NCBI GenBank assembly: GCA_030141605.1
Contig: JAQGDQ010000268.1
Span: forward strand, 141,305 to 205,304
Direction of reading: 5' to 3'
Length of the DNA: 64,000 nt
Origin: Tubiluchus corallicola
Taxonomy: Eukaryota > Priapulida > Priapulimorpha > Priapulimorphida > Tubiluchidae
The notes under the pieces are model-generated. The model was given only the letters and a program-made list of their open reading frames with translations. It was not told the origin of the DNA and ran no database searches. Below are positions 12,431 through 25,160 of the stretch, piece by piece. Every line of letters begins with the position of its first letter. Positions within the stretch are counted from its first letter, which is position 1. Both the position numbers and the translations under genes were made by a program.

Positions 12431-12750
12431 GTGAACTGGCAGAACCTTGAGCTTTTTTGAAAATGAGGTTTTTGCCGCCACTTTGAATTTAAAATTGCGA
12501 ATCGAAAACCTGACTCCGTCAATTGATGCGGAATTTGTTCTAGTACATTTTTCATGACAATTCACTGTGAATTAGCTGAGCCTTAGAATTTTTTAAAAAA
12601 TACTATTTTCACCACCATATTGAATTCAAAATTGCGGATCGAAAATCCGACTCCGTCAATTGATGCGAAATTCGTTGAAATATAAATATTAGTGTAAAGT
12701 TCTATGATGACCGCCTAGCAAAGTTTACAGAATTTTAGGTTATTTTAAAA
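12431..12750. repeat. Tandem repeat, unit about 136 bp, about 2.3 copies
   Basis: The unit starting at 12431 ('gtgaactggcagaacctt') recurs at 12567 ('gtgaattagctgagcctt'). Both contain 'actccgtcaattgatgcg' near their ends. A third, partial and more diverged start follows near 12703. The copies are clearly homologous along their length. No coding role is supported. Confidence 0.7.
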
Positions 12751-13046
12751 GGTAACACCCACATGAGTAGCGATTTGGGTCAAGTTCCTTGACCAAAAAT
12801 GTGATAACGACTAATAGTCATATACAATACAGGTCTTTAATTTGCTGCAAAAGGCAATTTAAAAATTTTGTAATATCACTACATATTAAAAATAACGCCA
12901 CGCAAAATGCAAGCAACAGCATAGTAATTAATCGCGGTGCTTAGATTGAAGTTAAACAAAGCTCAGTTCGGACTACACTGTAAAAACTGTTGCAAGACAA
13001 ATCTGCAATACTGCTGCGGTTGTTTCTCTTAGCAATAGAATAAGCC

Positions 13047-13936
13047 GGTGGAGATTCCCTTCCAAGGAAAAATTTTTCACAGAAAAAACATCTTGCCAGA
13101 AAATTTTACAGAAAACTTCCCATAAAAGTCATTTCCTAGAGAAAGGATTTCCAAGAAAGATTTTCTGATAGAAAAATCAATTACAATAGAAAAGTTTAAC
13201 AGCCGTGGAACTGGGGTTGCCTTGCAACAAGTAACGCTAACCAGCCAATCATCGTCTGAAGCCAGGTGCCTTCCACAATACTGTAGTACTGTATGGTGTT
13301 CCCACGCAAAATCACTTGTAGATCGTTGATGAAACATATGTTTAGTTGATTGTTCTGCATTTTTATAAAATGATCAAGCATTATGGATTAGTATTGTCTT
13401 TTCTGAAAACTTTTTTTTCTGAAAATATTAGTACATGCTTATTTATGATGGTGTGCTCGTAAATGTGTGCATGTGTAGAAATAAAACTAGTATTTAATAT
13501 CAGTACTCAATAACGAATAATTATTTGTTTATTTACAAGATTCTGCTTAATAACACACCAAAAGAAGTTGTCAAATTTGCAAAAGTCAACATGGCCCAGT
13601 TAAAAAGCAACTACGTAGTGAAAGGGTTAACTATGCTGGCTAAATCTTTTGATCGCATAATCCATATTAATCAATACACACGTAACTAGAATAAACTACA
13701 ATCTTATCATCATACTTTTCTATTGTGTAATATCCGAATGTGCTTTAAAAATGATTTACCGTATTACATTTTCTGTGAATTTTACTTTCTGTGATGAAGA
13801 CACTAGGAAAAATTTCTTTGAGACATGGCAAATCTGGGAAAATATTTTCTGGAAAGTTGGTTTTTCTGGCAAAAAAATGTTCTGTAAATTTTCTGGCAAA
13901 AAACTTTTCTAGGAAAAAGCTCTTCGGGGAAATGAG
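13047..13936. mobile_element. Foldback-type element with long diverged inverted ends
   Basis: The left arm (about 13047-13160) contains 'gccagaaaattttacagaaa'. The right arm (about 13800-13936), reverse-complemented, contains 'gccagaaaatttacagaac', also preceded by a 'ttttt..cc.agaaaag' tract. Both arms are chains of TTTCTGG/CCAGAAA words. The centre is unrelated AT-rich sequence with no transposase frame. This is a non-autonomous inverted-repeat element of about 890 bp, superfamily unknown. Confidence 0.55.
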
Positions 13937-14118
13937 ACTACAACATGTATGTTATATGCATTACTTTTAACAATGTTAAGTGCCTCATTTAAAAATTTAG
14001 TGATGATAATGTCCAGTTTCCACAACCAAAATCATTTCCACTTAGTAGATCCTGTGATTAAATGCTGCATTTCAACCTGCATTGTAAAGAACTTTGTAAA
14101 AGTTTTTTAAAAACGTAC

Positions 14119-17100
14119 CATCTACATCAGCCACTTGCCCTGGTTCTAAAGGTGGCATGCCAAATAAATCAACCAATCCAGGTGGTGGCCTCATTCCAGG
14201 TGTAACTAAACAAAACAGACTAATTCTGTTACTAATGTAACACATCAAAACACTATTAAATACATGAAAAGTTCATAAGGCTTGGCTTTATTTAAAAGGC
14301 AGCTTCTTGTCTGAGCCTACATTGACTGCTATGGTGAAAATTGCGGTAGGTGTATCAGTCTACATTAATTGATCTCTAAAACTATATCAAAAACAGACAC
14401 ATAAATAAGCAACATAAAGAACTTAATTATTAGTAAGTAATTGATTTTACCTCCGTGACTCACAGAATTTATGCCTCGGCCTGGAAAGAAAGAAACAATT
14501 TGTAAATGATATTTATCGTGTAAAAATATACCTTTTAGCTATATAAATTCTGATCTCAAAGAAATTAAACAACATATTCACATGGACTCTTCATGTCGTA
14601 AAAAAGATAAGCACGTGTATCAAAAACGATTAAAGTGCACACAACTAAATGCAAAATTAGCAGCTGACTTAACTTAGTCAATACAAGCAATGTTAGATAC
14701 ACTTAACCAACAATTAGGATATTTTCTCACATCTTCAAAAATACAAGAACTGTATTTCCTTGAACCTATAGTCACATTTTCTCTAGTCTAATGCCTCTTC
14801 TCTCCTCTAACTATCTCTCTCCTTCTTGCCTCGGACAAATATTGAATGACTTGCGACTTGACAAGGCTTCGAGATGAGAAAACACTGACTTGAAATTCAC
14901 TGACAATAAAACAAACTATAATTAATAAAGAATAACAATAAACAAGCAAAGGTTAATTACAGGTTATAACTACGTAAATACAACCCTATTATTTAGGAAA
15001 ACATTTCAACCCCAAGTTCATTGGGTACTTGTTACTTGTAGCCATATTTGTATAGTATGCCTAGAGTGAAATTCTTTAAGTCTCTAGGTTCATTGGTTGT
15101 GTTTGCGCCTACACTCAGTTAAAAACTTTTCAGTATTATTACTACATTAAACATATGCTTGACAATCCATCAGGAAAAGGTCAAAATGCATCACACACAC
15201 CTATTTTAACAGTAGGCTTTAATAAGCTACTAGTGTGTCTATTAATTGAGAATTGTAATTAGTATTACTGATTGTAATGTCACTTCATGCTATAGATACA
15301 TACGCAAGATAACACAACTGCAAAACTGCTATTAAAGTATAAAATCATTTGTAAAATAACTTGTCTTGCTTGGCTAATCTGATGTATAGCAAAATTTAAA
15401 ACCTTAATATTACTCAATAAATTTAGTGCAGCAATAAGCAAAATAACACCAAAATTAACAAGAATAGTTTATTACTACAGTGACAGCCGTTTATTAGACT
15501 CTCGGTTAATAGACTCAATCGCTTAATTGACTCAAAAACACCTGGTACGGGCCGCTCCTATTCAAATGTATGTAAAAGCTGTTGGTAACTGACTCAAATA
15601 ACTCCACATAGTTGACTCAATATTTTTACTTCATGCTCTTAAAATGAGATGTGTATGTAACCAAAGAGCTTTTATTGCTTTTGTCATCTTTTCGTCGATT
15701 TTGTCCACCATAAAATACGTAGAAACAGTCACGTTAGATACAGCCTTGTTTGTAAGCAGATACAGTACATTTATCATATGCGTAATAGTAGTAATAATTT
15801 ATCATATGCGTAATAATATGTGCATATGTTGGCTTGCGGTTTTGCTTTGAATCTGTCACCCGCTTATCCACTGCAATTGACCTCGTTATTTCCGGAAGTT
15901 AAACATTTAGTTACTTGTCAAGCGGTTTGCTTTTGACATTCCTGCTGCTTTTCACGAGGTCATCACCAATTGAGCTCAAGCACTAAGTGACTAGGTGTTT
16001 TGTGTGAACATGTACAGAATAGAGTGACAGATTTTCAATGTTTTTATCACTATGAGAATTTCATAAACCAACATCTTTGTGAAGAAATGAAGCAACCGAC
16101 TGCGCATGAATTTTTGTAATTTTTAATGGTAATAATCAGATTTTTGGGATTTTTTTCTTTTTCTTATTAATTCACTCATATAAATTATGCTTCTTAAATA
16201 ATCGCACATGAGCATTTTTGACATTAATTCGTTCCTAAAATTCATTTAAAGCCTTTGCGATGCATACTAAGGTGATGAATGATGACTCATAATTGTATAG
16301 TAGTAATATACTAAACTTTTTGGCTAATTGAATCAGTCGGTTAATTGGATCAAAACACTTCCGTCTCAAAGTGAGTCTACAAGTGACGCCTACTTTATTA
16401 AACAGAAATTTGACAATCTATTAAGCCTTAGATTACTCTGACTTCAAATTTGATTTGAAGTTCAACATGACCCCATGAACACGACTTAGGACTTGACTCA
16501 GATGTAGACAATGGGAGACATGACTCGAAACTCCAGTCGAACACTGGACATAATGACTCAAACTTGAACCCCAAGGACTCAACTTGGAATGAGCGGGAAG
16601 ACTTGACTACAACACTTGCTTACATAGCTTTAATCCACAGGTTTATACTTCAAAATACGAAAGTACTACACATATTTACAGACAAGCATACAGTTATGCG
16701 AGTACCTGGCGGGTTACTTAGCTTACAGAATTCAGCTTTAGCTTTTAAAGTCATTATTCTGTTACTTTGACGGCATTAACTAGCCATGGTGGATGTTATT
16801 ATTAAATTATCATCGGTGACTGGTTTTCATTACATAATGGGTAACGTGAGTCATCAAAAAGCAAAAAAAGTATTAACCATCTCTCATTTAACGGTTTAGA
16901 TTGTTTGTCGTTGATAATAGTAACTGCATCTACAAAAAGTTTGCTGAAGTACCTAGAGGATTGAGTGTTTATACGAGCACACCCAAATTTCAATTGATCA
17001 CAGCTTTAAATTGGTTTTACTAATTACACAAGGCACTTAGGACAATTTTACTGTTTAAACTTTCTAACATTTTTCTCAGATATTAAAATAAACTCAACTT

Positions 17101-20100
17101 CCTGAAATACTTGGTCTTTGCGTTAAAAATTAAAATCTTTTCTTCTTTGGGACCTCATTTGCACGTTAAAAAATGCTAGAAATGTTTTCCTAAGCATCTA
17201 AAATGTATGGAGTTAAATAGGCTGTCAGTCTACTTAGTTTTCTGTTTTCTTTTCCTTTTGAACCGCACATTAAATCAGACACTATACACGCTCAAGCTCA
17301 AAAAGTCGTTGATAGAGTGCATGGAACAAACTCTGTCATGACGCTTCACCGTCCAGTTTTTCTCATTTATCATACAATCATACCTAAGAATCTACTGTTC
17401 TTTTACGATTTTATCTGTTGGAAAACATAAAAAGGTTACTCTCTGCCCAAAGCGTTGTTTGAACGGCACTTCAGAAAACAGAAAATTAACCACGATGCAA
17501 TAATAAATCAGCCCAGCGCGAGATACACAAAACAACCTGGCAGTGAGACACGTAAAAAGCAGGAATGAGCAGAAAACAGAAAATTAACCATGATGCAATA
17601 ATAAATCAGCCCAGCGCGAGATACCAGTGACATCACACTAAACCTTTTGCATGCTGTGCCTCAACAAAAATTTACATCTACAAAATATAGAAAATATAGT
17701 GCATAGCAGTAGGTGTGGATAAAGACACAATTTGAGCTTAAAATTAGAAATGCCTTCAGTAGTGTTTTAACAGTGATTGCATTGAAACCTGGGTTACTTT
17801 GACTAGAAACCTGTTTTGAAATTAAACTACAAAAAGAATATGACTTGAAATTCGACTCAGACTTAGACAAAAGACCTTGAAACTCAACTTGCAGTGAGCA
17901 TGATGACTCGAGGCTCAACTTGGACTTGGGTTGCAGAGACTTGACTCGGACTTCAACCCCAGGGCTTGAGAGTTGACCTGGACTTGATTTGAAAGACTTC
18001 ACTACAACACTGCCGCAGGTATGAGGCCAGAGGGAAAAAACTGAATTGATAAGCAGTTGTTCTGCATCTAGGGTCAAACTCTGTAGTCCGGAATGTGAAG
18101 CATTGGGTTACTCGCTTGCTGAACGCATGGCTATATTACTCGCACATTTGTAAAATGTACAATTGCCCAAATGCCTAGAGTAAAACATCATTTATCATTG
18201 TCATCGTCAATTTTTCGTAAAAATTTAGAATACGCATCGTTTGACTCATAATGACTACATAACAGAGCGCCAAGTTATGTATTACATTAAGAACAACAGC
18301 AACAACGAAAACGAAAATGATAACATCACAGCAAACCAGACCTCTTTATAGAGTTACTTCGTAAACTAGTAACCAAATATGAGAAGCAACACAAGGCCCA
18401 AACTGACAAGGTAGATAACTACTAAGCTATGAATAATAATACTTCTATAAAATCGTATGATAATTACTAACCTGCTGTAGTTATTAGTGAAGCACGCCCT
18501 CTACCGAGGCACAATGCAGTCAACATGGCAGCACTCTCTTTCTCGATCTTTCCAGTGTTTTCAGTACCCAGTAATTTTGACATCATTTCTGACTTAGACT
18601 GGTTTTCCCCATGCGGAATCAGAGCATTTTGTCCAAATATGTTTGCAGCAATTCTTGTAGCAGTAGGCAAGTTATCTGTAAAGCAAAAATGAAGAGCACA
18701 ATGTACATGCATTATATATTTTAGAAATGTGTGCTTGCATGGCAAAATCGTCCATAAGTCGGCAATTAAGTTTTTCTAGTTATTCATATATTTTGAATCT
18801 CCATTTCATGAGGATCATTTTGATACCAAGTTCATCGCTCTATGTTATTTCTAAGCTGAGATAACCCACATTAAAGTTGACGTGCAGGTTATGCACTGAA
18901 AAACTTAATCTTGAGAAAATCGCAGTTAAAATCAGCCATTGTTTTTGTTGCGTCTCTACAAAGCACTTAGCAACCGTACAAACTTTGGTTGCTACAGACT
19001 TCGCGTACTTTGAAGTTATGTTTAAATCCAGTAGATGGCTCTTCCTGACGAAGATCTGGGCTTGGCAACAGAAAAAATCCGAGGCAAAATGACAACTTGC
19101 AACACGAGCTACAATCTGAGTTTGAAAATGCAAGGTTTTTTACAATTGCATTACTAGTTTCTAGATAGAAAAGTGGGTAAGGAGTTATAAAATGAAATTT
19201 TTAGTGTTTTTTTGAACACTTTTTTGATAATTTGATGCTAGAATATAAAAGTCTAATATATTTAGCATTTGCTTTTATATACGAAAAAAATTTCAATATG
19301 AAAAATTGACATTTGACCAAATTTTTGGGTCATTCTACTTTGAAGCATCATAATGCAGTTTTAACTATGCCAAGCACACAAATACAGAAAATGGCTATAC
19401 ATGTACATAGTTTAATGCACAAGTTGTAAGTTGTCAGCTAACTGTTTCATTTAATTCACATCTTGAAGCTGCTAACTATCCACACCAGCCACAAACTAGA
19501 CTTCATGTGCGTTTAACCATGGCCAAGAGCAAATGTCTTTGTAATTAATGCACTACATTAAAACTACACGTTAACAGTCATGTCAAATAGCACTGCAGTG
19601 AATGAATGACTTGGTATAATTACCGGTAGCAAGAGTAGGCATACTTTTTCCTTGCAAAACCTGTAATTAACAAAAAGTTAATTAAGTATTTACATGCAAA
19701 TTCCAACGTGAAAGGGAAAAAGTTAAAGAAGCATCGTCTAGTGTGTATTAAAGTGAAACACATCCTTTTGTACCTAAAATTTGCTTACAAGTTTATCAAG
19801 CCAGAGACTGACAAAATGAATGAAATTGCTAGCGAAAGCTGTGATGACCTAGTTATTATGGTGCTGGGCTAGTTAGCAATCCATTCACATCCAGTTTTTC
19901 TGACAGAACTTTCTGACTGCCACTCTAGGCCTATTCAGTCATAAATAAGTAGCTAGTCATGTACTGGGGAAGAAAGATTGTTAAGTAATCTGCTAGCATC
20001 TTGTCTTCTGTATGTGCTGTGGCTTCATGCACAAATGACATAACTCCCTATTCCCTATGCTCCACTACAAGACCTGAACCATTCTTCCTTCTTCTTTTAA

Positions 20101-21095
20101 ACTGGCATATTCCAAACCACGCAACAGATGTTAGCTATTAGTTATACTTACTCTGGGAGGAGCCATCGGTTCTCTCAACATTGGTGAGGTGACCTGCTGC
20201 TCCTCAGAATCCTGATTTTCCTCATAGTCAGAATCTCCCGGCTGAGGGTCAGGAGGACTAACAAAATTAACGCAAAAATTGTTAATCGTTATATCAATTA
20301 ATCAGTTGCTAATTAACTAGGATGTTAATCTCGTGCTGCTAATCAATTATAGTGTAACGAACAATTTTGTATAACGTTTACTTCTTTCGTAAAATAATTA
20401 AAATTTAACACGTACTCATTTGCCAGACCTGTACAATTACAGACAGTTACACCAGTAGCAAAATAACACGTGTCTTTCATATACTTCAATACACCAACAA
20501 AACTTATTGTGATATTCTTCATTTGAAATTTGCAAATGATTATAAAGCTTCCCAAAGGAAAAATTCATTGCTGCTATTTCATGTGTGTAAAAGTCAACTT
20601 CATAAAATATCGCAACACCCTGCCGGTAATTTTATTAACAAACACTCAAAAACTGGTCAGCGACAGCGACAGCAACGACTGAAAATACTTCAAACCGAAA
20701 AGCTTACAGTCCTTGTTGAATGCGTTCATTTCTCTTTCTTATGGCCTTGTGGTACTTGCGTTTCTCCAATGGAGTCATTCTAAAACAAAAACAGAAATGT
20801 TAAGAGCTATTTCAATCACCAGCTCTCAACCATGTTTTGTATTATCAGTTCAAGCTAAAATTACCTTGGACCAACTTGTACAGGTAAAACCCAGGTTTGG
20901 TCTTCAGGCTTCTGTTACATGTATAATATATTTGTTTTACATCATTTTCGATTGTTTCCGCCTTTTCAGCAAAGAAGTATTCTGAAGAAAGGAAGATTTT
21001 TCTGTTTTTGTTAGCTGGGATAAGCTGATCCCAATACAACAATGATGGACAAACATACATGCGGGGATATCTTCCTTTCTCCTTTTAACTCCCCC

Positions 21096-21130
<35 letters not shown>

Positions 21131-24123
21131 TCCCTGCCTCGCTCTCCTGCTTTTTTCTTCTTTGCAGCTTTTTCAGACCTCAGAATCACTTACTCGTTTA
21201 TGTTTTTGAAGAGAATTTCCGGTTTGTTCAGAGATTCATACTTTGCTCTTAATGTAGGATCATCTCTGATTGCAGGATTTACGTGTGGCACCGGTGGAAG
21301 CACGGGAGGATCTGAAAAAATTTTGAAATTAATAAAAATTTACAAACTTGATATTATTCATTTCTAAAATATCGCGAACTCAAATTCACAATGTCTGGAT
21401 AAATCTGCAACATCTTGGTTATTGCCTTTAGCTTAAAAATTCAAAATGCTAAGCAGCAGTAAATTCCGTCTAGCAAGAAATCATTTGTGTGATCTCAGAT
21501 TACTAAAATGATCCAGATGTAAGGCAATACTTACGCATGTCCCAGTTTTCACTGTTTTCAATTGGAGGTGGATCTCTGTAAGCTGGCAATTTAGTGTTGC
21601 CATGAGCACTGGAATCGTCTTCATTTTGAAATGCTAAACAATGTTAACTTATAAGTCATACCATAAGAATACAAATATATACATATATGTGTGTGTGTGT
21701 GCATGCGTGCGTGCATGCGTATGTGAAGGTGTTAATAAAACATATAAAAAATAATACAGCAATCAATGGTTATCGCAAATGGTATATCTACATTTACACA
21801 CTCTCCCTTGCTTTAAATTATTATGTCCTTAGTCATTCTGCCCTCAACAAACTGATTTATCTACTGTTACACATTAAAATTATATAGTTGAGTGAAACAT
21901 AAATTAAACGTATGAAATTTACTTTAATCTAAAAATCCCAGAACACTATAAAGTAATTACATATCACTAGAAACTTTAAGTGCACATCACAAGAAGACTG
22001 TGAAGCATAAGACTAGCATTCCAAAACTGAACTTATTGGATGTTGTAACCAGACCTCAAAAGCAGCGGTGACAGAGAAAAGGTTTAACAATGCATCATCG
22101 GTCTTGGTCAAAAATTAACATTGTAGTCGCAATATTAAATACGTAAATGTGCATATTAGTAGAGTTTACACATAATAATTCAAACAAAGGGACTGTATTA
22201 TAATAGTATAAAATAAAGATTATTATTATTATTATTAGGTCAAAAATGACTACATTGTCTACATTTGTCTACATAGTACAGACAAAAAACCCACTACATA
22301 AAAATCTCTACCTGCTCCCTTGTGAGCCTAGACCACACCAGCCTTGGAGACATAACGCAATATAATTGAGTGGAACAGTCGCTTAAAATGCCAAAACAAA
22401 TGAACTCCTGCTTTCAAAAAATTAAAACTCTCAAGGTTTTTGTTTACAATTAAAGTAATAAACCATGAAGCTTTTAACTTTTCACTTTCACTACTTCAGC
22501 AAATACTTCCCTCACCTCTTCAGGGCAATGTAACAAGATGCAAAAAAAGAATAAATGTAGAAACTGGTGTCACAAAACAAAACTAAAAATGCAGGAATTT
22601 AACACGTGAATCAATTTCATTAATCTCAGTTAATCACTATAATTTCAGTAATCACTACAATGCTGTGCAAACTATTTCAGCAATAGATGCAAATACAAAG
22701 ATGAGAAAATCAAATTCCCATTTTACACGTGGTTCCCGTAGAAAGCTAATTTAGCGAAAAATAGTACTGTTATAGCCTTATAGGGTTGATTTCTTTATTT
22801 TTTTCTCTGAAGTATTTCCTGCTTCTTGTTTTGCACGAACCATCACCACTAGGACATTAACTTAGTAATTGCCTGTACCAAGTGGCACTTCATTAGGGTC
22901 ACCTAGTTAACATGCTTAATGATAAAACGAAGCATTTTTGCTGTTAAAAAAGGTAACGAAAAGCTGACACAGGGGCAGTAACTCACTGGCAGTCATTCAG
23001 TAAACTCTCTGACTAGCTCGCACTTATCTCTGGCAAGGCAGACTCTTGAACTGCTTTTAAGTTTGGCGGACTTGACTTGTTGGAAAAAGTTATCTCTCAT
23101 CACCTATCTTTTGTCATGGTAATATATTTGGAACAGAGAGGTTAGAAAATGGAGCTATCTTAAAATAAACAGACGTCAAATGCTAAACCTGCAGTACAGT
23201 GTTTTTTCTTACCAACTAAATGTACTATCAATTGATTGTCGAAGAAACAGTTACAAAAGGATACAATAACAGCATGAGCACTTGACTGTCATATTTACTC
23301 TGAATTTTATCCATTAATACTATTTGCTTATTATTTACTAACTATTGCTACTAGCTTACCGAGCTCTCTTTCTACAATAGCCTTATCCGGACAGTTTGCA
23401 ATGTGATGACGGTAGACGTTTTTCAAAATAATATGCCGTGCATTGAATGGACATGTCTGATGATCAGAACCCGGATGATTCTGTAGAAAACATTATATTG
23501 TTAAAACAAAGTTGTGTGTAACTGTTCTATAAATGCAAAAACACAAAGTAATTACTCCACTGACTGTAATAACAATTAGCGAAAGATGGCGAGCTGACTT
23601 TTGCATCACTACTAGCTTCGCTAACATCTCTTTGCTCTTCTCTCTTTTTTCTCACTCACCTCCTCTCTCTCTCTTCCTCTCCACTCTCTCTCACTCCTGC
23701 TCTCACACATACACCCACTCACCTCTCACACTCACTTTCTATCTCTCTCTCTCTCTTTCTCTCAGTCTCATTGCCCTCCTCTCTCTCTGTTCACCAATCT
23801 AGTCATTCATCTCTACCCAGTAAAATCTATAGCACAGATTAAGCATTAATCACTAAAAGCATTAACTTCTAATTGAAAAGCAGTATTACTGTCGTAAGGC
23901 AGTACAGTGTATCAATGAACAACAAATGCAAAGGCATTGCTGACTTTTGCCGCTTCTTATTACTAAGTATGTATTCAATTGAGCACCTAGTCTGGTATTC
24001 ATTTATGCATACCTTACGACATTTCACAAGATGATATGGCATTCGACTTGCACGAATCTGATGCACTGGATCATACGGACATGTTATAAGTTCTGAAGGG
24101 TCGGGATTAAGGTAGTGCGACAT
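14119..24123 (-). CDS. GTSF1/Asterix-like protein, two CHHC zinc fingers, long C-terminal extension
   Basis: Ten coding exons were read by eye on the minus strand: 24123-24013, 23480-23360, 21633-21535, 21311-21194, 20779-20708, 20257-20152, 19660-19624, 18675-18472, 14480-14451 and 14205-14119. All junctions are GT-AG and keep phase, giving 328 residues before an unresolved last exon. Residues 15-35 and 47-67 form two U11-48K-type CHHC fingers (C15, H21, H31, C35; C47, H53, H63, C67; spacing Cx5Hx9Hx3C), the hallmark of GTSF1/Asterix. In flies and mice these proteins bind Piwi-clade proteins and support piRNA silencing. An 'ENWD' segment follows in exon 3. Exon 5 is basic, exon 6 acidic and proline-rich. 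Exons 8-9 carry 'LGRGRA' and 'GRG' (about 278-292). Known GTSF1 proteins are about 165 residues, so the tail is unusual. A 5' UTR acceptor precedes the ATG (exon edge 24171). A terminal exon near 14.04-14.08 kb that stops within a few codons is possible. Confidence 0.82.
15478..16395. mobile_element. pogo/Tigger-like MITE candidate in a GTSF1-like intron
   Basis: After TA at 15476-15477 the element begins 'cagtgacagccgtttatta' and continues with 'gactctcggttaatagactc'. Near its right end, 'attgaatcagtcggttaatt' and 'gagtctac' mirror that arm in reverse complement, and the sequence reaches 'cctactt' followed by TA at about 16396. The ends are diverged and no transposase frame remains. Confidence 0.45.
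16423..16625. repeat. GACTTGACTC-type low-complexity repeat
   Basis: The stretch is built from variants of 'acttgactcggacttgaac' with many GACTTG/GACTCAA words. It resembles the block at 17830-18015, and both end in a shared 'agacttSactacaacact' sequence. This is therefore a dispersed, internally repetitive element and not coding. Confidence 0.55.
17472..17624. repeat. 55-bp direct repeat, 98-bp period
   Basis: Copies 17472-17526 and 17570-17624 differ at only one position that I can see. The shared core includes 'aataaatcagcccagcgcg'. The 43-bp spacer is different sequence. This is a recent local duplication inside the intron between GTSF1-like exons 8 and 9. Confidence 0.8.
17830..18015. 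repeat. Second GACTTGACTC-type repeat block
   Basis: It has the same word composition as 16423-16625 ('acttgactcggacttcaacc', 'gactcgaggctcaacttgg') and ends with the same 'actacaacactg'. It creates a long but meaningless open frame on the minus strand. Confidence 0.55.
18731..19356 (+). mobile_element. Dispersed repeat R1, copy 1 (about 625 bp)
   Basis: Nearly its whole length matches the reverse complement of 54177-54757. Shared blocks include 'aatctccatttcatgaggat', 'agatctgggcttggcaacag' and 'ctttgaagcatcataa'. No inverted ends or reading frame are visible; the outer ends loosely resemble TG..CA, so a solo LTR is one possibility. It lies in the GTSF1-like intron between exons 7 and 8. 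Because copy 2 interrupts a LINE, R1 must be mobile. Confidence 0.75.
21089..21135. repeat. CT microsatellite
   Basis: A nearly pure (CT)n run in the intron between GTSF1-like exons 4 and 5. Confidence 0.85.
21689..21724. repeat. GT/GCAT microsatellite
   Basis: A (TG)n run passes into 'gcatgcgtgcgtgcatgcg', just upstream (in gene orientation) of the acceptor of GTSF1-like exon 3. Confidence 0.8.
23636..23795. repeat. CT-rich simple repeat
   Basis: Long impure (CT)n/(CTCA)n sequence in GTSF1-like intron 1. It produces a spurious Ser/Leu-rich open frame. Confidence 0.8.
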
Positions 24124-24309
24124 TGTCTCATTAATAAGATGTCACTGTATGTAATGAATGACTGTCTTGTACTGAAAGAAATACAAAATAAATAGACTGA
24201 CACAGACTGAGCGGCATGGCACAGTAACACTGTAGAAGTTCTTCTTCATGATGTTACCATGCCTCAGCCATAGCTCTTTTTGCAACGCTACATGTGTTAA
24301 ATGACGCAG

Positions 24310-25160
24310 ATTTATTTCAATTCAATTCAATTCATTTATTAACTCCGCTAGAATGATAAAAATACAGTGTCAAGAATACATGCAATATTTCGAAGCAAAG
24401 GAGAAGGGCAGCAAAGAACCCGCAAGTTATCAAGTCAGCTACCCTTAAATAGCTATGATTAAATAAAATTAATTGTGGCATCATTCTCAATTTAAATTTG
24501 TATTCGGTTGATGTGTGTATTTGGCAATTAAATGATAGGTATCGTAATACTGTAGAACATATAGTTTAAATAATGAAAGATTTACAATTCTAAAATACTG
24601 TGAATCATGCGAAGCAAACACAATAAAAATAACTTTAGATTTTTAACATAACAGAATATGCATAATTTGAGCATTAACTAAAAAATCCGGCAAAAAAACA
24701 AAAAACAGTAGAATGATCAACCAAAGCTGTCGAGAAAAAAATATAATAGATTAAACCAAGGAAAAATAAGGCAAATATAAAGCATACAAAATTATGATTA
24801 TGTTAAATAGATATTTAACAGCACTATACTTAGAACTTCTAGAAACCAATTCAATTCAATTCAGTTAAAGTCACCACATTCAAGCTACAGCATAGTGTAT
24901 TATTTACCATGCATTAAAATATAAACTTCGTAAAAACAATATCTAGTTTACAAATTATAATTCAGTACTATATATTGCAAACCAGGTACTGGAGATAGTA
25001 CTGCCTTGAACTAATGGGCATCACATCCATATAAATAATACTAAATTCTAAGTCAAAAAGAGCATTGAACTTTAAAAAAATATCACAAATGAATAGGAAA
25101 TAGGCAATAATAAACAAGTACAAAAAATGTACACCAACAGAAAGACAACAAAACAAATTC
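24310..25160 (-). mobile_element. LINE-like 3' end(s) with GAATT tails
   Basis: Read on the minus strand, one segment ends in 'taaatgaattgaattgaat' (plus 24314-24340) and another in 'actgaattgaattgaattgg' (plus 24848-24868). Tandem GAATT tails of this kind are common at CR1/RTE-type LINE 3' ends. The sequence upstream of each tail is decayed 3' UTR-like DNA without a clear reading frame. Family assignment is an inference. Confidence 0.35.

Noticed and set aside
17661-18077. 138-codon minus-strand frame rich in Ser/Lys
   Set aside because: It is produced by the GACTTGACTC low-complexity repeat; the protein is repetitive and has no splice or start context.
23533-23802. 89-codon Ser/Leu-rich frame
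   Set aside because: Translation of a CT-rich simple repeat inside a GTSF1-like intron.
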